Below are positions 1-8,878 of a DNA stretch of 64,000 nt, one piece after another. Positions within the stretch are counted from its first letter, which is position 1. Each line of letters starts with the position of its first letter. Source of the DNA: Pseudomonas sp. F(2018) (GTDB taxonomy: Bacteria > Pseudomonadota > Gammaproteobacteria > Pseudomonadales > Pseudomonadaceae). Position numbers and translations under genes: made by a program. The notes under the pieces were generated by a model. It was not told where the DNA came from. It saw only the letters and a list, made by a program, of their open reading frames with translations, and made no database searches. The DNA is taken from assembly GCF_005508865.1 (NCBI RefSeq), contig NZ_SCOM01000004.1, positions 310,001-374,000 of the forward strand, in the 5' to 3' direction.

Positions 1-309
1 CAGCTGCATGCCCTGGTCGAACAGCTGCCGGCCGAGCAGATCACCGTGGCGGTGCTGGCGAGCAGGCTGGGCATGTCGGAGCGCACGCTGGCGCGCAAGG
101 TGCTGGTCGAGACCGGTGAGGCGGTGGCGAGCTACGCCCGGCGGATTAAGCTGAACCAGGTCAGCGAGCGCCTCATGCTGACGGCGGCGTCCGCCAGCAC
201 CATCAGCGCGGAGCTGGGCTTCAGCAGCGATTCCAACATGCGGCGCATGTTCAAAGAGCTGACCGGGCTGACGCCAGCCGAATATCGCCAGCGCTTCGCG
301 CGGCTCTAG
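1..309 (+). CDS. AraC/GlxA-family transcriptional regulator, C-terminal part (cut by window edge)
   Basis: The open frame runs from base 1 to a TAG at 307-309, so only the last ~102 residues are present. They form a typical AraC double helix-turn-helix DNA-binding domain: a first HTH around ASRLGMSERTLARK, then a linker helix, then a second HTH containing ELGFSSDSNMRRMFKE and the family signature GLTPAEYRQRF near the C-terminus. AraC proteins activate or repress nearby genes in response to a ligand bound by the N-terminal domain, which lies outside the window, so the signal cannot be inferred. Its end converges on the minus-strand gene at 327. Confidence 0.85.
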   Translation, partial: QLHALVEQLPAEQITVAVLASRLGMSERTLARKVLVETGEAVASYARRIKLNQVSERLMLTAASASTISAELGFSSDSNMRRMFKELTGLTPAEYRQRFARL

Positions 310-326
310 CGGGCCGCAAGAGGGCG

Positions 327-1088
327 CTAGCGGTAATGCGCCAGCCTGGCTTGCCAGTCCGGCGCCTGCTGCAGCTGGCCGATAATCCGGTTCAGCTCCG
401 GCAGCAGCCTGGCATGGCTCGCCGGAACCAGGAGGTAGCGCTGGTAGCTGCGCAGCGGCCGCTGGTCGATGTACAGCTGGCGGCGCAGACCTTGCTGCTC
501 ATGCAGATAAAACTCCAGGGTGCGCCTGCCGATCACCGCGGCATCTATCCAGTTGCGTTGCAGCCTGAGCAGGTTGACGCTCTCGCTGACGCCGTCCTCC
601 CGCTGAATCCGCTTGCGCTCGAACAGCTCGGCCAGCTCCGGGTAGCGATGGCCGCTGATCACGCCCAGGCGACGACCGTCCAGGTTCTCCGCGGAGAGCT
701 TGCTCACCTGGCCCTCGTTGCGCGAGACCAGCAGGTTGGCGTCATCGATGAACGCCTCGCTCCACAGATGGCGCTGCGCGTCGGTAAACCAGGCGGGATT
801 GGTGCCCAGCACGATGCCGTCCAGTCGATCCTTGGCCAGCAGGTAGTCCAGACGCTTGCGTGGAATCTGGCGGATGACGAAATGGTATTGCGGCAGCTCG
901 GCGTTCAGCCGTTCGGCCAGATCGAAGTACAGGCCCTCGCGGCGCTTGCTGTCGATGATGTAGGGCGGCTTCTGCTGGTAGCTGAACAGGACGATCTCCT
1001 CGGCGGCATAGGCCGAGGTACAGAGGGACCAGAGGCTCAGCAGGAGAATGCCGAGTGTCCGGTGCCAGCCGGGCGTGTTCCGCCTCAT
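327..1088 (-). CDS. Periplasmic substrate-binding protein, family 3 type (orphan)
   Basis: 253 residues. The ATG at 1088 is chosen over an upstream ATG at 1130 because it follows a good GGAG ribosome site and starts directly with a Sec signal peptide (basic MRRNTPGWHR, hydrophobic stretch, cleavage near AYA-AEE, residue 28). The mature part resembles bacterial extracellular solute-binding proteins of family 3 (amino-acid/polar solute type), with the early FSYQQKPPYI and a later domain-two motif LGVISGHRYPEL. No permease or ATPase gene is adjacent, so it may be an orphan receptor or work with a distant transporter. The ~230 bases upstream up to the plsB terminator hold no recognisable gene. 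The ligand is unknown. Confidence 0.75.
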   Translation of the reverse strand: MRRNTPGWHRTLGILLLSLWSLCTSAYAAEEIVLFSYQQKPPYIIDSKRREGLYFDLAERLNAELPQYHFVIRQIPRKRLDYLLAKDRLDGIVLGTNPAWFTDAQRHLWSEAFIDDANLLVSRNEGQVSKLSAENLDGRRLGVISGHRYPELAELFERKRIQREDGVSESVNLLRLQRNWIDAAVIGRRTLEFYLHEQQGLRRQLYIDQRPLRSYQRYLLVPASHARLLPELNRIIGQLQQAPDWQARLAHYR

Positions 1089-1321
1089 CGATTGTTCTCC
1101 CTGTGCTCGCATCCAGGCGTGACCCTGCAAATGTAGACCTGTCCCCGGACGGCTTGCCTGATTCTGGCTTCTGCCGGCACGTGAGTGACGAGTGGGTTAA
1201 ACAGCTGACTACGCCGGCCGCCGAAGAATTCCCTTGGGGTGCCTGCCTCGGACTGAAGGTGCTGCCGATCCGCTCGGTGGCATGCGCTTGTGGCCATGAG
1301 AAATGACGTGCCACGGAAAGC

Positions 1322-1348
1322 AAAAGGGCCGCATAAGCGGCCCCTTCA
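1322..1348 (-). terminator. Rho-independent terminator of plsB
   Basis: Read on the minus strand, a GGGCCGC-TTAT-GCGGCCC hairpin is followed by TTTTGCTTT. It starts about 15 bases after the plsB stop codon. Confidence 0.8.
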
Positions 1349-1363
1349 TTGGTGCTGTCAGCC

Positions 1364-3850
1364 TCAGACCGGCTCCTGCGTTTCCTCGCCGCGCTCCAGC
1401 GCCACCTGGCGGATGGACAGGCGGATCTCCGCCGGCAGCACGCGCTTGGCCGCACCTTCCACCAGTTCCGCCAGCTGCGGATGGTGGCTGAGCTTGCCTT
1501 CGCCGTTCTGACGCAGCACGCCCTGGTCGAGCAGGGTCTGGATGAAGTGGCGGAACAGGCTCTTGTCGAAGAACTCCGGGGCGTTGAGGCCATGCAGGAT
1601 CGACAGGCGCTGGGCCATGACCACGCAGAGGTTCTCCAGCTCCTCGGCGCTCAGGGCGTACTGGCCGGCGTTGAGCAGCAGGGCAGTGGCCATGTAGAAG
1701 CGCTGCAGGGTCTGCACGATGGCGCGGGCCAGCAGGGTGAGCAGGACGAACTGGCGCGAGCTGGGTGCCGGACGGATGAACATGTCGTCCTCGCGGCGCA
1801 GCAGGCCCTGTTCGACGAAGGCCTCCAGCCACTGGTCGACCACGCCTTCCAGCTCGTCCACGGACCACCGGATGAACAGCTCCGACTGCAGGTACGGATA
1901 CAGCGCGGTGCAGTAGCGCAGGATCTGCTCGCGGCTCATGCGCGAGCTGCTGAGGAAGAAGCTGGCCAGCAGGGCGGGCAGGGCGAACACGTGCAGCACG
2001 TTGTTGCGGTAGTAGGTCATCAGGACGGCGTTCTGCTCGTCCAGATAGAGAATCTTGCCCAGGGCATCCTTCTGCTCGGCCAGCAGGTCCATGCTCTGCA
2101 CGTAGCGGATCAGGTCCTGGCCATCGCCTTCGGGCAGGGTGGCGTGGGGCGAGTAGGGCACCTTGCGCAGCAGCGCCAGGTACAGGTCGAGCACGCGGGC
2201 CAGGGCCTTCTCGTCCAGCGCCAGCTTGCTGGTGGAGAGCAGGGCCAGGCCGACCAGGTTGACCGGGTTGATCGCCGCCGCCTCGTTGAGGTGCTGCGCC
2301 ACGCGCTCGCCGAGGCGATTGGTGGTGCGGTTCAGCCACTCGGGGCGGTATTGGTCGCCATAGTCCTGGGTGCGCCAGTCCGGCTGCTCGTGGTCGAGGA
2401 ATTCGGCCAGCTTGATCGGCTCGCCGAAGTTGACCCGCACGCTGCCGAAGCGCTGGCGGCGAATGGCGCCGATGACCTTGAAGATGTCGAAGATCGATTC
2501 CTTCTTCTTCACCGCGCCGCGCAGCTCGCCCAGGTAGGTACGGCCTTCGAGCACGCGCTCGTAGCCGATATAGACCGGCACGAAGGCGATCGGCAGGCGC
2601 GACGAGCGCAGGAAGCTGCGCAGGGTGATGGCCAGCATGCCGGTCTTCGGTTGCAGGGTGCGGCCGGTACGCGAACGGCCGCCCTCGACGAAGTACTCGA
2701 CCGGGAAGCCCTTGCTGAACAGGGTGTGCAGGTATTCGTTGAACACCGCGGTGTACAGCGGGTTGCCCTTGAAGGTGCGGCGCATGAAGAAGGCGCCGCC
2801 ACGGCGCAGGATGCCGCCCACCACCGGCATATTGAGGTTGATGCCGGCGGCGATATGCGGCGGCGTCAGGCCGTTGCGGAACAGCAGGTAGGACAGCAGC
2901 AGGTAGTCGATATGGCTGCGGTGGCAGGGCACGTAGATGATCTCGTGACCGTGGGCGATGTCGCGCACCGCCTCCAGGTGGTTGACCTGGATGCCCTCGT
3001 ACAGCTTGTTCCAGAACCAGCTGAGCACCGTCTCCAGGAAGCGGATGGCGGTGTAGGTGTAGTCCGAGGCGATCTCGTTGCCGTAGCGCAGGGCCTGGGC
3101 CTCGGCCTTCTCCTGGCTGATCTTCTCGCGCTCCATCTCCTCGCGGATCGCCTGGCGTACCAGCGGGCCGTGGATCAGGCCTTTCACCAGGTTGCGCCGA
3201 TGCGATACGTCCGGGCCGATCACCGTGGTCTTCAGGTTGCGGAAGTGCACGCGCAGGATGCGCTGGACCATGCGCTGGGTGCGTTCGCGGCCCTTGTTCT
3301 GGTCGAGCAATTCGCGCAGGTGGATGGGGGCGGAGAACTGCACGCGGGTCTTGCGGCCGAGGATCAGGATGCTGACCAGCTTGCGCAGGCGCCCGGTGAC
3401 GGCCCAAGTGTCGGCGAACAGCAGCTTCCACGGGCTGGTCTCGCGGTCCGGCGACTGGCCCCAGAACACGCTGACCGGAACGATCTGCGCGTCATCCAGG
3501 GCATTGCTGTCGAGGCCGGCGAGGATGCGCTGAAGGGTCGGCGGGGTACCGCGCTTGTCGTGGCCGCCGAACCAGCTGGGCGAGCGGGTCAGGTAGAAGA
3601 ATCCGGCCGGCTCCAGCTGGTCGCCGAGCGTCACCGGCAATACCGGGCGCGGCAGGCCGGCCTTGCTGCATTCCGTATCCACCACCGCCAGGTCTGCTGC
3701 CGAGGGCTGCTGCAGCACGTAGAACACCGGCTTGCTGCGATCCAGGCGCAGGTTGAAGGACGACTGGTTGATGGTTTCCGAGCGTACCCAGAGGTACAGC
3801 AGGCGACGCAGGGCACCAAAGGCGAGGCGGTGAAGCGGGGAGCGGGTCAT
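1364..3850 (-). CDS. plsB: Glycerol-3-phosphate 1-O-acyltransferase PlsB
   Basis: 828 residues, the usual size for proteobacterial PlsB. The enzyme acylates glycerol-3-phosphate at position 1, giving lysophosphatidate, the first step of phospholipid synthesis at the inner membrane. The acyltransferase core is clear: the HX4D catalytic motif HRSHID at residues 310-315, the substrate-binding block FVEGGRSRTGR around 387-397, and further block IAFVPVYIGY at 421-430. The long N-terminal (~1-290) and C-terminal (~480-828) extensions are typical of PlsB as opposed to the short PlsC. It is divergent from the ABC transporter operon starting at 4103 and ends in its own terminator. From memory P. aeruginosa has the same divergent arrangement. 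Confidence 0.97.
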   Translation of the reverse strand: MTRSPLHRLAFGALRRLLYLWVRSETINQSSFNLRLDRSKPVFYVLQQPSAADLAVVDTECSKAGLPRPVLPVTLGDQLEPAGFFYLTRSPSWFGGHDKRGTPPTLQRILAGLDSNALDDAQIVPVSVFWGQSPDRETSPWKLLFADTWAVTGRLRKLVSILILGRKTRVQFSAPIHLRELLDQNKGRERTQRMVQRILRVHFRNLKTTVIGPDVSHRRNLVKGLIHGPLVRQAIREEMEREKISQEKAEAQALRYGNEIASDYTYTAIRFLETVLSWFWNKLYEGIQVNHLEAVRDIAHGHEIIYVPCHRSHIDYLLLSYLLFRNGLTPPHIAAGINLNMPVVGGILRRGGAFFMRRTFKGNPLYTAVFNEYLHTLFSKGFPVEYFVEGGRSRTGRTLQPKTGMLAITLRSFLRSSRLPIAFVPVYIGYERVLEGRTYLGELRGAVKKKESIFDIFKVIGAIRRQRFGSVRVNFGEPIKLAEFLDHEQPDWRTQDYGDQYRPEWLNRTTNRLGERVAQHLNEAAAINPVNLVGLALLSTSKLALDEKALARVLDLYLALLRKVPYSPHATLPEGDGQDLIRYVQSMDLLAEQKDALGKILYLDEQNAVLMTYYRNNVLHVFALPALLASFFLSSSRMSREQILRYCTALYPYLQSELFIRWSVDELEGVVDQWLEAFVEQGLLRREDDMFIRPAPSSRQFVLLTLLARAIVQTLQRFYMATALLLNAGQYALSAEELENLCVVMAQRLSILHGLNAPEFFDKSLFRHFIQTLLDQGVLRQNGEGKLSHHPQLAELVEGAAKRVLPAEIRLSIRQVALERGEETQEPV

Positions 3851-4006
3851 ACGAGGGCGACTGTGAAAACGAGCAAGCGCTCGGGGCGGCTAGTGTGCCG
3901 TATTCGGTGGGCGGCGGCAAAAAGCCCTGCAGGTACAAGTGTTCACCGGGGCCGCGGATTTCCTGGCCTACAGGCCGCCCTGCAACTTTTCCTAATGGCC
4001 GCTGTC

Positions 4007-4035
4007 TTGCCTTGCCGCGGGTCGACTTTTATAGT
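4007..4035 (+). promoter_or_regulatory. Putative sigma-70 promoter of the Gld-type ABC operon
   Basis: A -35-like TTGCCT (4007-4012) is separated by 17 bases from TATAGT (4030-4035), about 65 bases before the ATG at 4103. It lies in the 252-base divergent gap between plsB and the ABC transporter genes. Confidence 0.55.
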
Positions 4036-4102
4036 CCGCCAGCGTTTGCAAAGGCCCCCGAGGTCAGCATGGCCCGGGGCTTATCCCGTAGGGACAAGAG
4101 CC

Positions 4103-5023
4103 ATGATCGAAATAAAAAATCTAACCAAACGTTTTGCCCAACATACGGCCGTCGATGGCCTCAGCTTTCAGGTCCAGCAGGGGGAAGTGCTGGGCTTTCT
4201 CGGCCCCAACGGCGCCGGTAAATCCACCACTATGAAGATGCTCACCGGGTTCCTGGCGCCGACCTCCGGCACGGCCAGCATTCTCGGTTTCGACATCCAG
4301 AGCGACACCCTCAAGGCCCAGCAGCAGATCGGCTACCTGCCCGAAGGTGCGCCCTGCTATGGCGACATGACGGTGCGTGGCTTCCTCGAATTCATCGCGG
4401 AGGTCCGCGGCTTCCGTGGCGCCGAGAAGAAGCAGCGGGTGCTGCGCGCGGTGGCCCAGGTGGAGCTGGACAAGGTGCTAGAGCAGAGCATCGAGACCCT
4501 GTCCAAGGGCTTCAAGCGCCGTGTCGGCCTGGCCCAGGCGATCCTCCATGATCCCAAGGTGCTGATCCTCGACGAGCCGACCGACGGCCTCGACCCCAAC
4601 CAGAAGCACCAGGTGCGCCAGCTGATCCAGAGCCTGGCCAAGGACAAGATCGTGATCATCTCCACCCACATCCTCGAAGAGGTGTCGGCGGTGTGCACCC
4701 GCGCCGTGGTGATCGCCGCCGGCAAGGTGGTGGCCGACGGCACTCCGCTGGAACTGGAGAGCCGTTCGCGCTACCACCAGGCGGTGACCCTGGTCGCCGC
4801 CGGCGAGCTGGACCGCCAGGCCCTGGCCGCGCTGCCGGGGGTGATCGCCGTGGAAGACAACGCCGAGGGCAGCCTGACCCTGGTGGCCGCGCCTGGCCAG
4901 GTGATCTTCCCGCAGATCAATGAACTGATTCGCCAGCGCGGCTGGCAAGTGACGGAGCTGGACGTGGAACGCGGCCGGCTCGATGAAGTGTTCCGCAGCC
5001 TGACCCGGGGAGAGGCGGCATGA
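4103..5023 (+). CDS. ABC transporter ATP-binding protein, GldA/CcmA-like
   Basis: 306 residues starting at ATG 4103 (MIEIKNLTKRF, the normal start of ABC ATPases; the frame is open far upstream only because it is antisense to plsB). Walker A GPNGAGKST is at 34-42, the signature LSKGFKRRVG at 133-142 and Walker B VLILDEPT at 153-160, followed by the switch histidine in ISTHILEE. The C-terminal ~80 residues form the extension common to ABC-2 export ATPases. It is the first gene of an operon with the permease at 5020 (ATGA overlap), an auxiliary GldG-like protein and a DUF4340 protein. The family includes gliding-motility GldA, but pseudomonads with this operon do not glide, so the substrate is unknown. 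Confidence 0.92.
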   Translation: MIEIKNLTKRFAQHTAVDGLSFQVQQGEVLGFLGPNGAGKSTTMKMLTGFLAPTSGTASILGFDIQSDTLKAQQQIGYLPEGAPCYGDMTVRGFLEFIAEVRGFRGAEKKQRVLRAVAQVELDKVLEQSIETLSKGFKRRVGLAQAILHDPKVLILDEPTDGLDPNQKHQVRQLIQSLAKDKIVIISTHILEEVSAVCTRAVVIAAGKVVADGTPLELESRSRYHQAVTLVAAGELDRQALAALPGVIAVEDNAEGSLTLVAAPGQVIFPQINELIRQRGWQVTELDVERGRLDEVFRSLTRGEAA

Positions 5024-5751
5024 AGCAGTTGCCCGTGATCTTCAAGCGCGAGCTGGCCAGCTATTTCGCCACGCCGCTCGCCTATGTGTTCATCCTGATC
5101 TTCCTGGTGCTGTCCGGGGTCTTCACCTTCTACCTCGGCGGCTTCTACGAGAGCGGCCAGGCGGACCTGTTGCCGTTCTTCAACTTCCACCCCTGGCTGT
5201 ACCTGTTCCTGGTGCCGGCCATTGCCATGCGCCTGTGGGCCGAGGAGCGCAAGTCCGGCTCCATCGAGCTGCTGATGACCCTGCCGATCACCCGCGCCGA
5301 GGCGGTGCTGGGCAAGTTCCTCGCCGCCTGGGTGTTCGCTGGCATCGCCTTGCTGCTGACCTTCCCGATGATCATCACGGTCAACTACCTGGGCGAGCCG
5401 GACAACGGCGCGATCTTCACCGGCTACTTCGGCAGCTGGCTGCTGGCGGGCTCGTACCTGGCCATCGGTTCGTGCATGTCGGCGCTGGCCAAGAATCAGG
5501 TGATCGCCTTCATCCTCGCCGTCAGCGCCTGCTTCCTGTTCATCGTCAGCGGTTTCCCGATGGTGCTCGATGCACTGGCCTGGTCGCCGCAGTGGGCCGT
5601 CGACGCGGTCGCCTCGCTGTCCTTCCTGACCCGCTTCGACGCGATCAGCAAGGGCGTGATCGACCTGCGCGACCTGCTCTATTTCATCACCCTGATGGGC
5701 GCCTGGCTGGCTGCCACCGCCATCGTGGTCGATCTGAAGAAGGCTGACTGA
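5020..5751 (+). CDS. ABC-2 type permease, GldF-like
   Basis: 243 residues, starting in a 4-base ATGA overlap with the ATPase gene, which indicates translational coupling. It has about six hydrophobic segments: an N-terminal one after the cytoplasmic MKQLPVIFKRELASYF, the region around 55-70, pairs near 100-120 and 140-180, and a C-terminal one ending before DLKKAD. The motif WAEERKSGSIELLMTLP is characteristic of GldF/ABC-2 membrane subunits. It would form the membrane channel for the ATPase at 4103 and the auxiliary protein at 5754. The substrate cannot be read from sequence. Confidence 0.9.
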   Translation: MKQLPVIFKRELASYFATPLAYVFILIFLVLSGVFTFYLGGFYESGQADLLPFFNFHPWLYLFLVPAIAMRLWAEERKSGSIELLMTLPITRAEAVLGKFLAAWVFAGIALLLTFPMIITVNYLGEPDNGAIFTGYFGSWLLAGSYLAIGSCMSALAKNQVIAFILAVSACFLFIVSGFPMVLDALAWSPQWAVDAVASLSFLTRFDAISKGVIDLRDLLYFITLMGAWLAATAIVVDLKKAD

Positions 5752-5753
5752 CC

Positions 5754-7586
5754 ATGAAGAAACTGATGTATTCCGGCGCCGGCCTGCTGCTGATCGCCGT
5801 GGCCTTCCTGGCCTTCAACATGCTCTCTGCCCTGGGCCTGGGCAATGTGCGCCTGGACCTGACCGAGCAGAAGCTCTACACCATCTCCGAAGGCACCGAG
5901 CGCATCCTTGGCGAGCTGGACGAGCCGATCAACCTGTACTTCTTCTACTCCGACAAGTCCGCCCGCGACCTGGCCGTGCTGCGCAACTATGCGGTGCGCG
6001 TGGAGGAGATGCTCAAGGCCTACGAGCGTGCGGCGAATGGCAAGATCAAGCTGCACATCATCGACCCCGAGCCGTTCTCCGAGGACGAGGACAAGGCCGC
6101 CGGCTTCGGTCTGCAGGCCGTGCCGGCGAACCAGAGCGGCGAGCAGATCTACTTCGGCCTGGCCGGCACCAACGCGGTGGACGACAAGCAGATCATCCCG
6201 TTCTTCCCGCTGGATCAGGAGGAATTCCTCGAATACCAGCTGAGCCAGCTGGTGCAGGGCCTGGCCAAGCCGGAGCGGCCGGTGGTCGGCCTGCTTTCCG
6301 GGCTGCAGCTCAACGGTGGCTTCGACATGATGGCGCGCCAGCCGATGGCGCCCTGGATGGTGATGGAGGAAGTGCGCCAGCTGTTCAAGATCGACAGCCT
6401 CAAGGCCGGCATCGACAAGATCCCGGACCAGGTCTCGGTGCTGCTGCTGGTGCACCCGAAGAACCTGCCGCAGCCGACCCTGTACGCCATCGACCAGTTC
6501 GTCCTGCGCGGCGGCAAACTGCTGGTGTTCGTCGACCCGCTCAGCGAGGCGGACAACGCGCCGCCGATGATGCCGGGTGATGACGAAGGCAAGGCCTCCG
6601 ACCTGGAGCCGCTGTTCAAGGCCTGGGGCCTGCGCATGGTGCCGGGCAAGGTGCTCGGCGACGGCTCCTACGCGCTGTCCGTGAGCATGGGCCAGGGCCA
6701 GCGCCCGGCGCGCCATGCCGCCTGGCTGGCGCTGCCGAAGCGGGCGATGAACCAGGACGACGTGGCTACCTCCAGCCTGGAGAGCTTGAACATCGCCACC
6801 GCCGGCATTATCGAGCCGGTCGAAGGCGCCAAGACCCAATTCGTGCCGCTGCTGCAGAGCTCCGAGTACGCCATGCCCTTCGATGCCGCGCGCTTCGCCA
6901 CCCTGGCCAACCCGGAGGAGCTGATCCGCGACCTGGAGCCGACCGGTGAGCGCTACGCCATCGCCGCACGTATCAGCGGCCCGGCGCAGTCCGCCTTCCC
7001 TGAGGGTATCGAGGGGCAGAAGGACGGCCTGAAGTCCGCCGACAACATCAACGTGATCGCCGTGGCCGACACCGACCTGCTCACCGACCGCATGTGGGTG
7101 CAGGTGCAGGACTTCTTCGGTCAGCGCGTGCCGCAGCCGTTCGCCGATAACGCCGGCTTCGCCATCAACGCCTTGGACAACCTGTCCGGCAGCGATGCGC
7201 TGATCAGCGTGCGTTCGCGTGGTCGCTTCAGCCGTCCGTTCGAGGTGGTCGAGGCCCTGCAGCGCGACGCCGAGGCGCAGTTCCGGGTCAAGGAAGAGGA
7301 CCTGCAGAAGCGCCTGGCCGAGACCGACCAGAAGCTCGCCTCGCTGCAGCAGCAGGACCCGAGCAAGCCTCTGGAACTGACCCCCGAGCAGCAGGCCACG
7401 GTGCAGCAGTTCATCGCCGAGAAGCTGCGCATCCGCAAGGAACTGCGTGAGGTGCGCTTCCAGCTGAACGCGCAGATCGAGGACCTCGGCCGCACCCTCA
7501 AGCTGGTCAACATCCTCGCCGTGCCGCTGCTGCTGACCCTCGGCGTGCTGGCCCTGTGGCTGTGGCGCCGGCGCAAGGCCGCGTGA
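5754..7586 (+). CDS. Gld-type ABC transporter auxiliary protein, GldG-like
   Basis: 610 residues, two bases after the permease stop. An N-terminal membrane anchor (residues ~6-24) is followed by a large extracytoplasmic domain of the ABC_transp_aux/GldG type (start marked by LDLTEQKLYTIS, then a typical core with LLLVHPKNLPQPTLYAID and FVDPLSEAD). A charged, probably coiled-coil stretch lies around 515-560 and a second membrane segment (~583-604) precedes the RRRKAA tail. Both ends are therefore in the inner membrane with the bulk in the periplasm. In Bacteroidetes GldG partners GldA/GldF. In pseudomonads this gene accompanies a DUF4340 partner and has no assigned role that I know of. Confidence 0.88.
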   Translation: MKKLMYSGAGLLLIAVAFLAFNMLSALGLGNVRLDLTEQKLYTISEGTERILGELDEPINLYFFYSDKSARDLAVLRNYAVRVEEMLKAYERAANGKIKLHIIDPEPFSEDEDKAAGFGLQAVPANQSGEQIYFGLAGTNAVDDKQIIPFFPLDQEEFLEYQLSQLVQGLAKPERPVVGLLSGLQLNGGFDMMARQPMAPWMVMEEVRQLFKIDSLKAGIDKIPDQVSVLLLVHPKNLPQPTLYAIDQFVLRGGKLLVFVDPLSEADNAPPMMPGDDEGKASDLEPLFKAWGLRMVPGKVLGDGSYALSVSMGQGQRPARHAAWLALPKRAMNQDDVATSSLESLNIATAGIIEPVEGAKTQFVPLLQSSEYAMPFDAARFATLANPEELIRDLEPTGERYAIAARISGPAQSAFPEGIEGQKDGLKSADNINVIAVADTDLLTDRMWVQVQDFFGQRVPQPFADNAGFAINALDNLSGSDALISVRSRGRFSRPFEVVEALQRDAEAQFRVKEEDLQKRLAETDQKLASLQQQDPSKPLELTPEQQATVQQFIAEKLRIRKELREVRFQLNAQIEDLGRTLKLVNILAVPLLLTLGVLALWLWRRRKAA

Positions 7587-7593
7587 CCCGTGG

Positions 7594-7622
7594 AAGGGGA
7601 GAGGGCCTGGCCCTTTCCCCTT
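7594..7622. repeat. Near-perfect GC-rich palindrome inside the ABC operon
   Basis: AAGGGGA and AGGGCC are mirrored by GGCCCT and TCCCCTT with one-base bulges or mismatches. It lies directly after the GldG-like stop codon, in an 84-base gap in an otherwise tightly packed operon. There is no clean T-tract, so it may be an RNA stabiliser or a remnant of the C/T-rich dispersed repeat seen at 9163-9273. Confidence 0.6.
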
Positions 7623-7670
7623 CGCTCTCCCTTTCCCATTCACCGACTCCTTGATCGAGGAGAACAGCCT

Positions 7671-8648
7671 ATGAGTCGCAAAACCCTGTTCGTGCTGGGC
7701 GTGCTGGCGCTCGCCCTGGTAGCCGGCTGGTACTTCACCAGCCAGGTACAGAAACCCCGTGCGTCCGTGCAGGCCGAGGTCTGGTTGCCGGGCCTGCAGG
7801 CACCGCAGGTCGAAGCCATCGAGATCCAGCGCGTTGGCCAGCCGCTGGTGCGTCTGCAGCGTCGCGAGTCGGGCTGGGTGTTACCGGACAAGGCCGATTA
7901 CCCGGCCGATCAGGCAGCCGCCGGTACCTTCCTCAAGGCGCTGACCGAGGCGCGCAAGGTCGAGCCGCGCACGGCCAACCCCGAGCTGTACGGGCGTCTC
8001 GGTCTGGCCGACAAGGGCGACCCCGAGCAGCAGGGCGTGCGCATCACCCTGCAGGCGGCGGGCCAGCCGCCGCTGCCGTTGCTGATCGGCAAGCCCGGTC
8101 AGCAGTCCGGGCAACTGGTGCGCCGCGCCGACGAGGCGCAGAGCTGGCTGGTCAGCCAGCGCATCGAGCTGCCGGCCACCGAGCTGGAGTGGCTGGATCG
8201 CCGCGTCACCGCAGTGCCGTTCAGTGCGGTGCGTGAACTGGATCTGCAACATGCCTCTGGCGAGCGCCTGAGCCTGGTTCGCGACAAGCCCGAGGATGGC
8301 AGTCTGCAGCCGCGCGAACTGCCCAAGGGCAAGCGTCTGGCCTTCGAGGGTGCCGCCAACGGCATGGGCCAGTTCTTCGCCGACCTGCGTTTCGCCGATG
8401 CCGCGCCGCTGGCGCAGCTGACCTTCGAGGGCAAGCCGACGCTGCAATTCAGCCTCACCACCTTCGCCGGCAAGACCCTCAAGGGCCGCCTGTACGGCAA
8501 GGCCGATCAACACTGGCTGTTACTGGAAAAGGGTAGCGACCTCGCGCCCGAGGAACTGTTCGGACGTAGCGACTGGGCCTATCGGCTGGAGACTTACCAG
8601 TACCAGAGCCTGGCCAGAAAGCTGACCGATCTGCTCGCCGCGGATTGA
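7671..8648 (+). CDS. DUF4340 domain membrane-anchored protein
   Basis: 325 residues from ATG 7671, which follows GAGGAG at a good distance; the open frame upstream covers the hairpin and is not expected to be translated. The N-terminal transmembrane anchor is at ~5-23 (LFVLGVLALALVAGWYFTS), and the rest is a periplasmic DUF4340 region made of repeated beta-rich modules (WVLPDKADYPAD, LLIGKPGQQSGQLVRR, WAYRLETYQYQSL). DUF4340 proteins are recurrent partners of GldA/F/G-type ABC systems. It is the last gene of the operon. Function is not established. Confidence 0.85.
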   Translation: MSRKTLFVLGVLALALVAGWYFTSQVQKPRASVQAEVWLPGLQAPQVEAIEIQRVGQPLVRLQRRESGWVLPDKADYPADQAAAGTFLKALTEARKVEPRTANPELYGRLGLADKGDPEQQGVRITLQAAGQPPLPLLIGKPGQQSGQLVRRADEAQSWLVSQRIELPATELEWLDRRVTAVPFSAVRELDLQHASGERLSLVRDKPEDGSLQPRELPKGKRLAFEGAANGMGQFFADLRFADAAPLAQLTFEGKPTLQFSLTTFAGKTLKGRLYGKADQHWLLLEKGSDLAPEELFGRSDWAYRLETYQYQSLARKLTDLLAAD

Positions 8649-8659
8649 TCGAAAAAGCG

Positions 8660-8688
8660 CTGCAGGCCAGGTTTCACGGGGCCTGCAG
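8660..8688 (+). terminator. Hairpin after the ABC operon, weak terminator candidate
   Basis: CTGCAGGCC and GGCCTGCAG form a 9-bp perfect stem around an 11-base loop, 12 bases after the DUF4340 stop. It is not followed by a T-tract, so intrinsic termination is doubtful; it may act as a 3' end stabiliser. Confidence 0.4.
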
Positions 8689-8705
8689 ACGGCCGAAAAA
8701 ATCCC

Positions 8706-8733
8706 TTGGCAAGACGAACGCTTGTTTTATACT
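8706..8733 (+). promoter_or_regulatory. Putative sigma-70 promoter of the cold-shock gene
   Basis: TTGGCA (8706-8711), a 16-base spacer and TATACT (8728-8733) give a near-consensus promoter. Transcription would start near 8740, leaving a ~140-base untranslated leader before ATG 8879. Long leaders are usual for cold-shock mRNAs, where they refold at low temperature. Confidence 0.65.
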
Positions 8734-8878
8734 CGCGAGGCGGTCGCATCAGGACGCCTTTCGGAATACCACTCCACGCTCGTGTTGGCCGGGGTCGGAA
8801 AGAAGAAGAAGAACGTTTGCGCCGAACCGTCGAAGCCCATCAGGGCAACAACAAAATCGAGAATCGAGGGAAGTGGTA

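Noticed and set aside
1349..4102. Very long plus-strand open frame running through the plsB region into the ABC ATPase frame
   Set aside because: It is the antisense of plsB, kept open by GC-rich third positions; the ATPase starts at ATG 4103 with the conserved N-terminus, and the upstream part has low-complexity, non-protein-like composition.
5679..7643. 654-codon minus-strand frame opposite the GldG-like gene
   Set aside because: Shadow frame rich in Gln/His/Leu/Val repeats with no domain; the plus-strand gene is clearly real.
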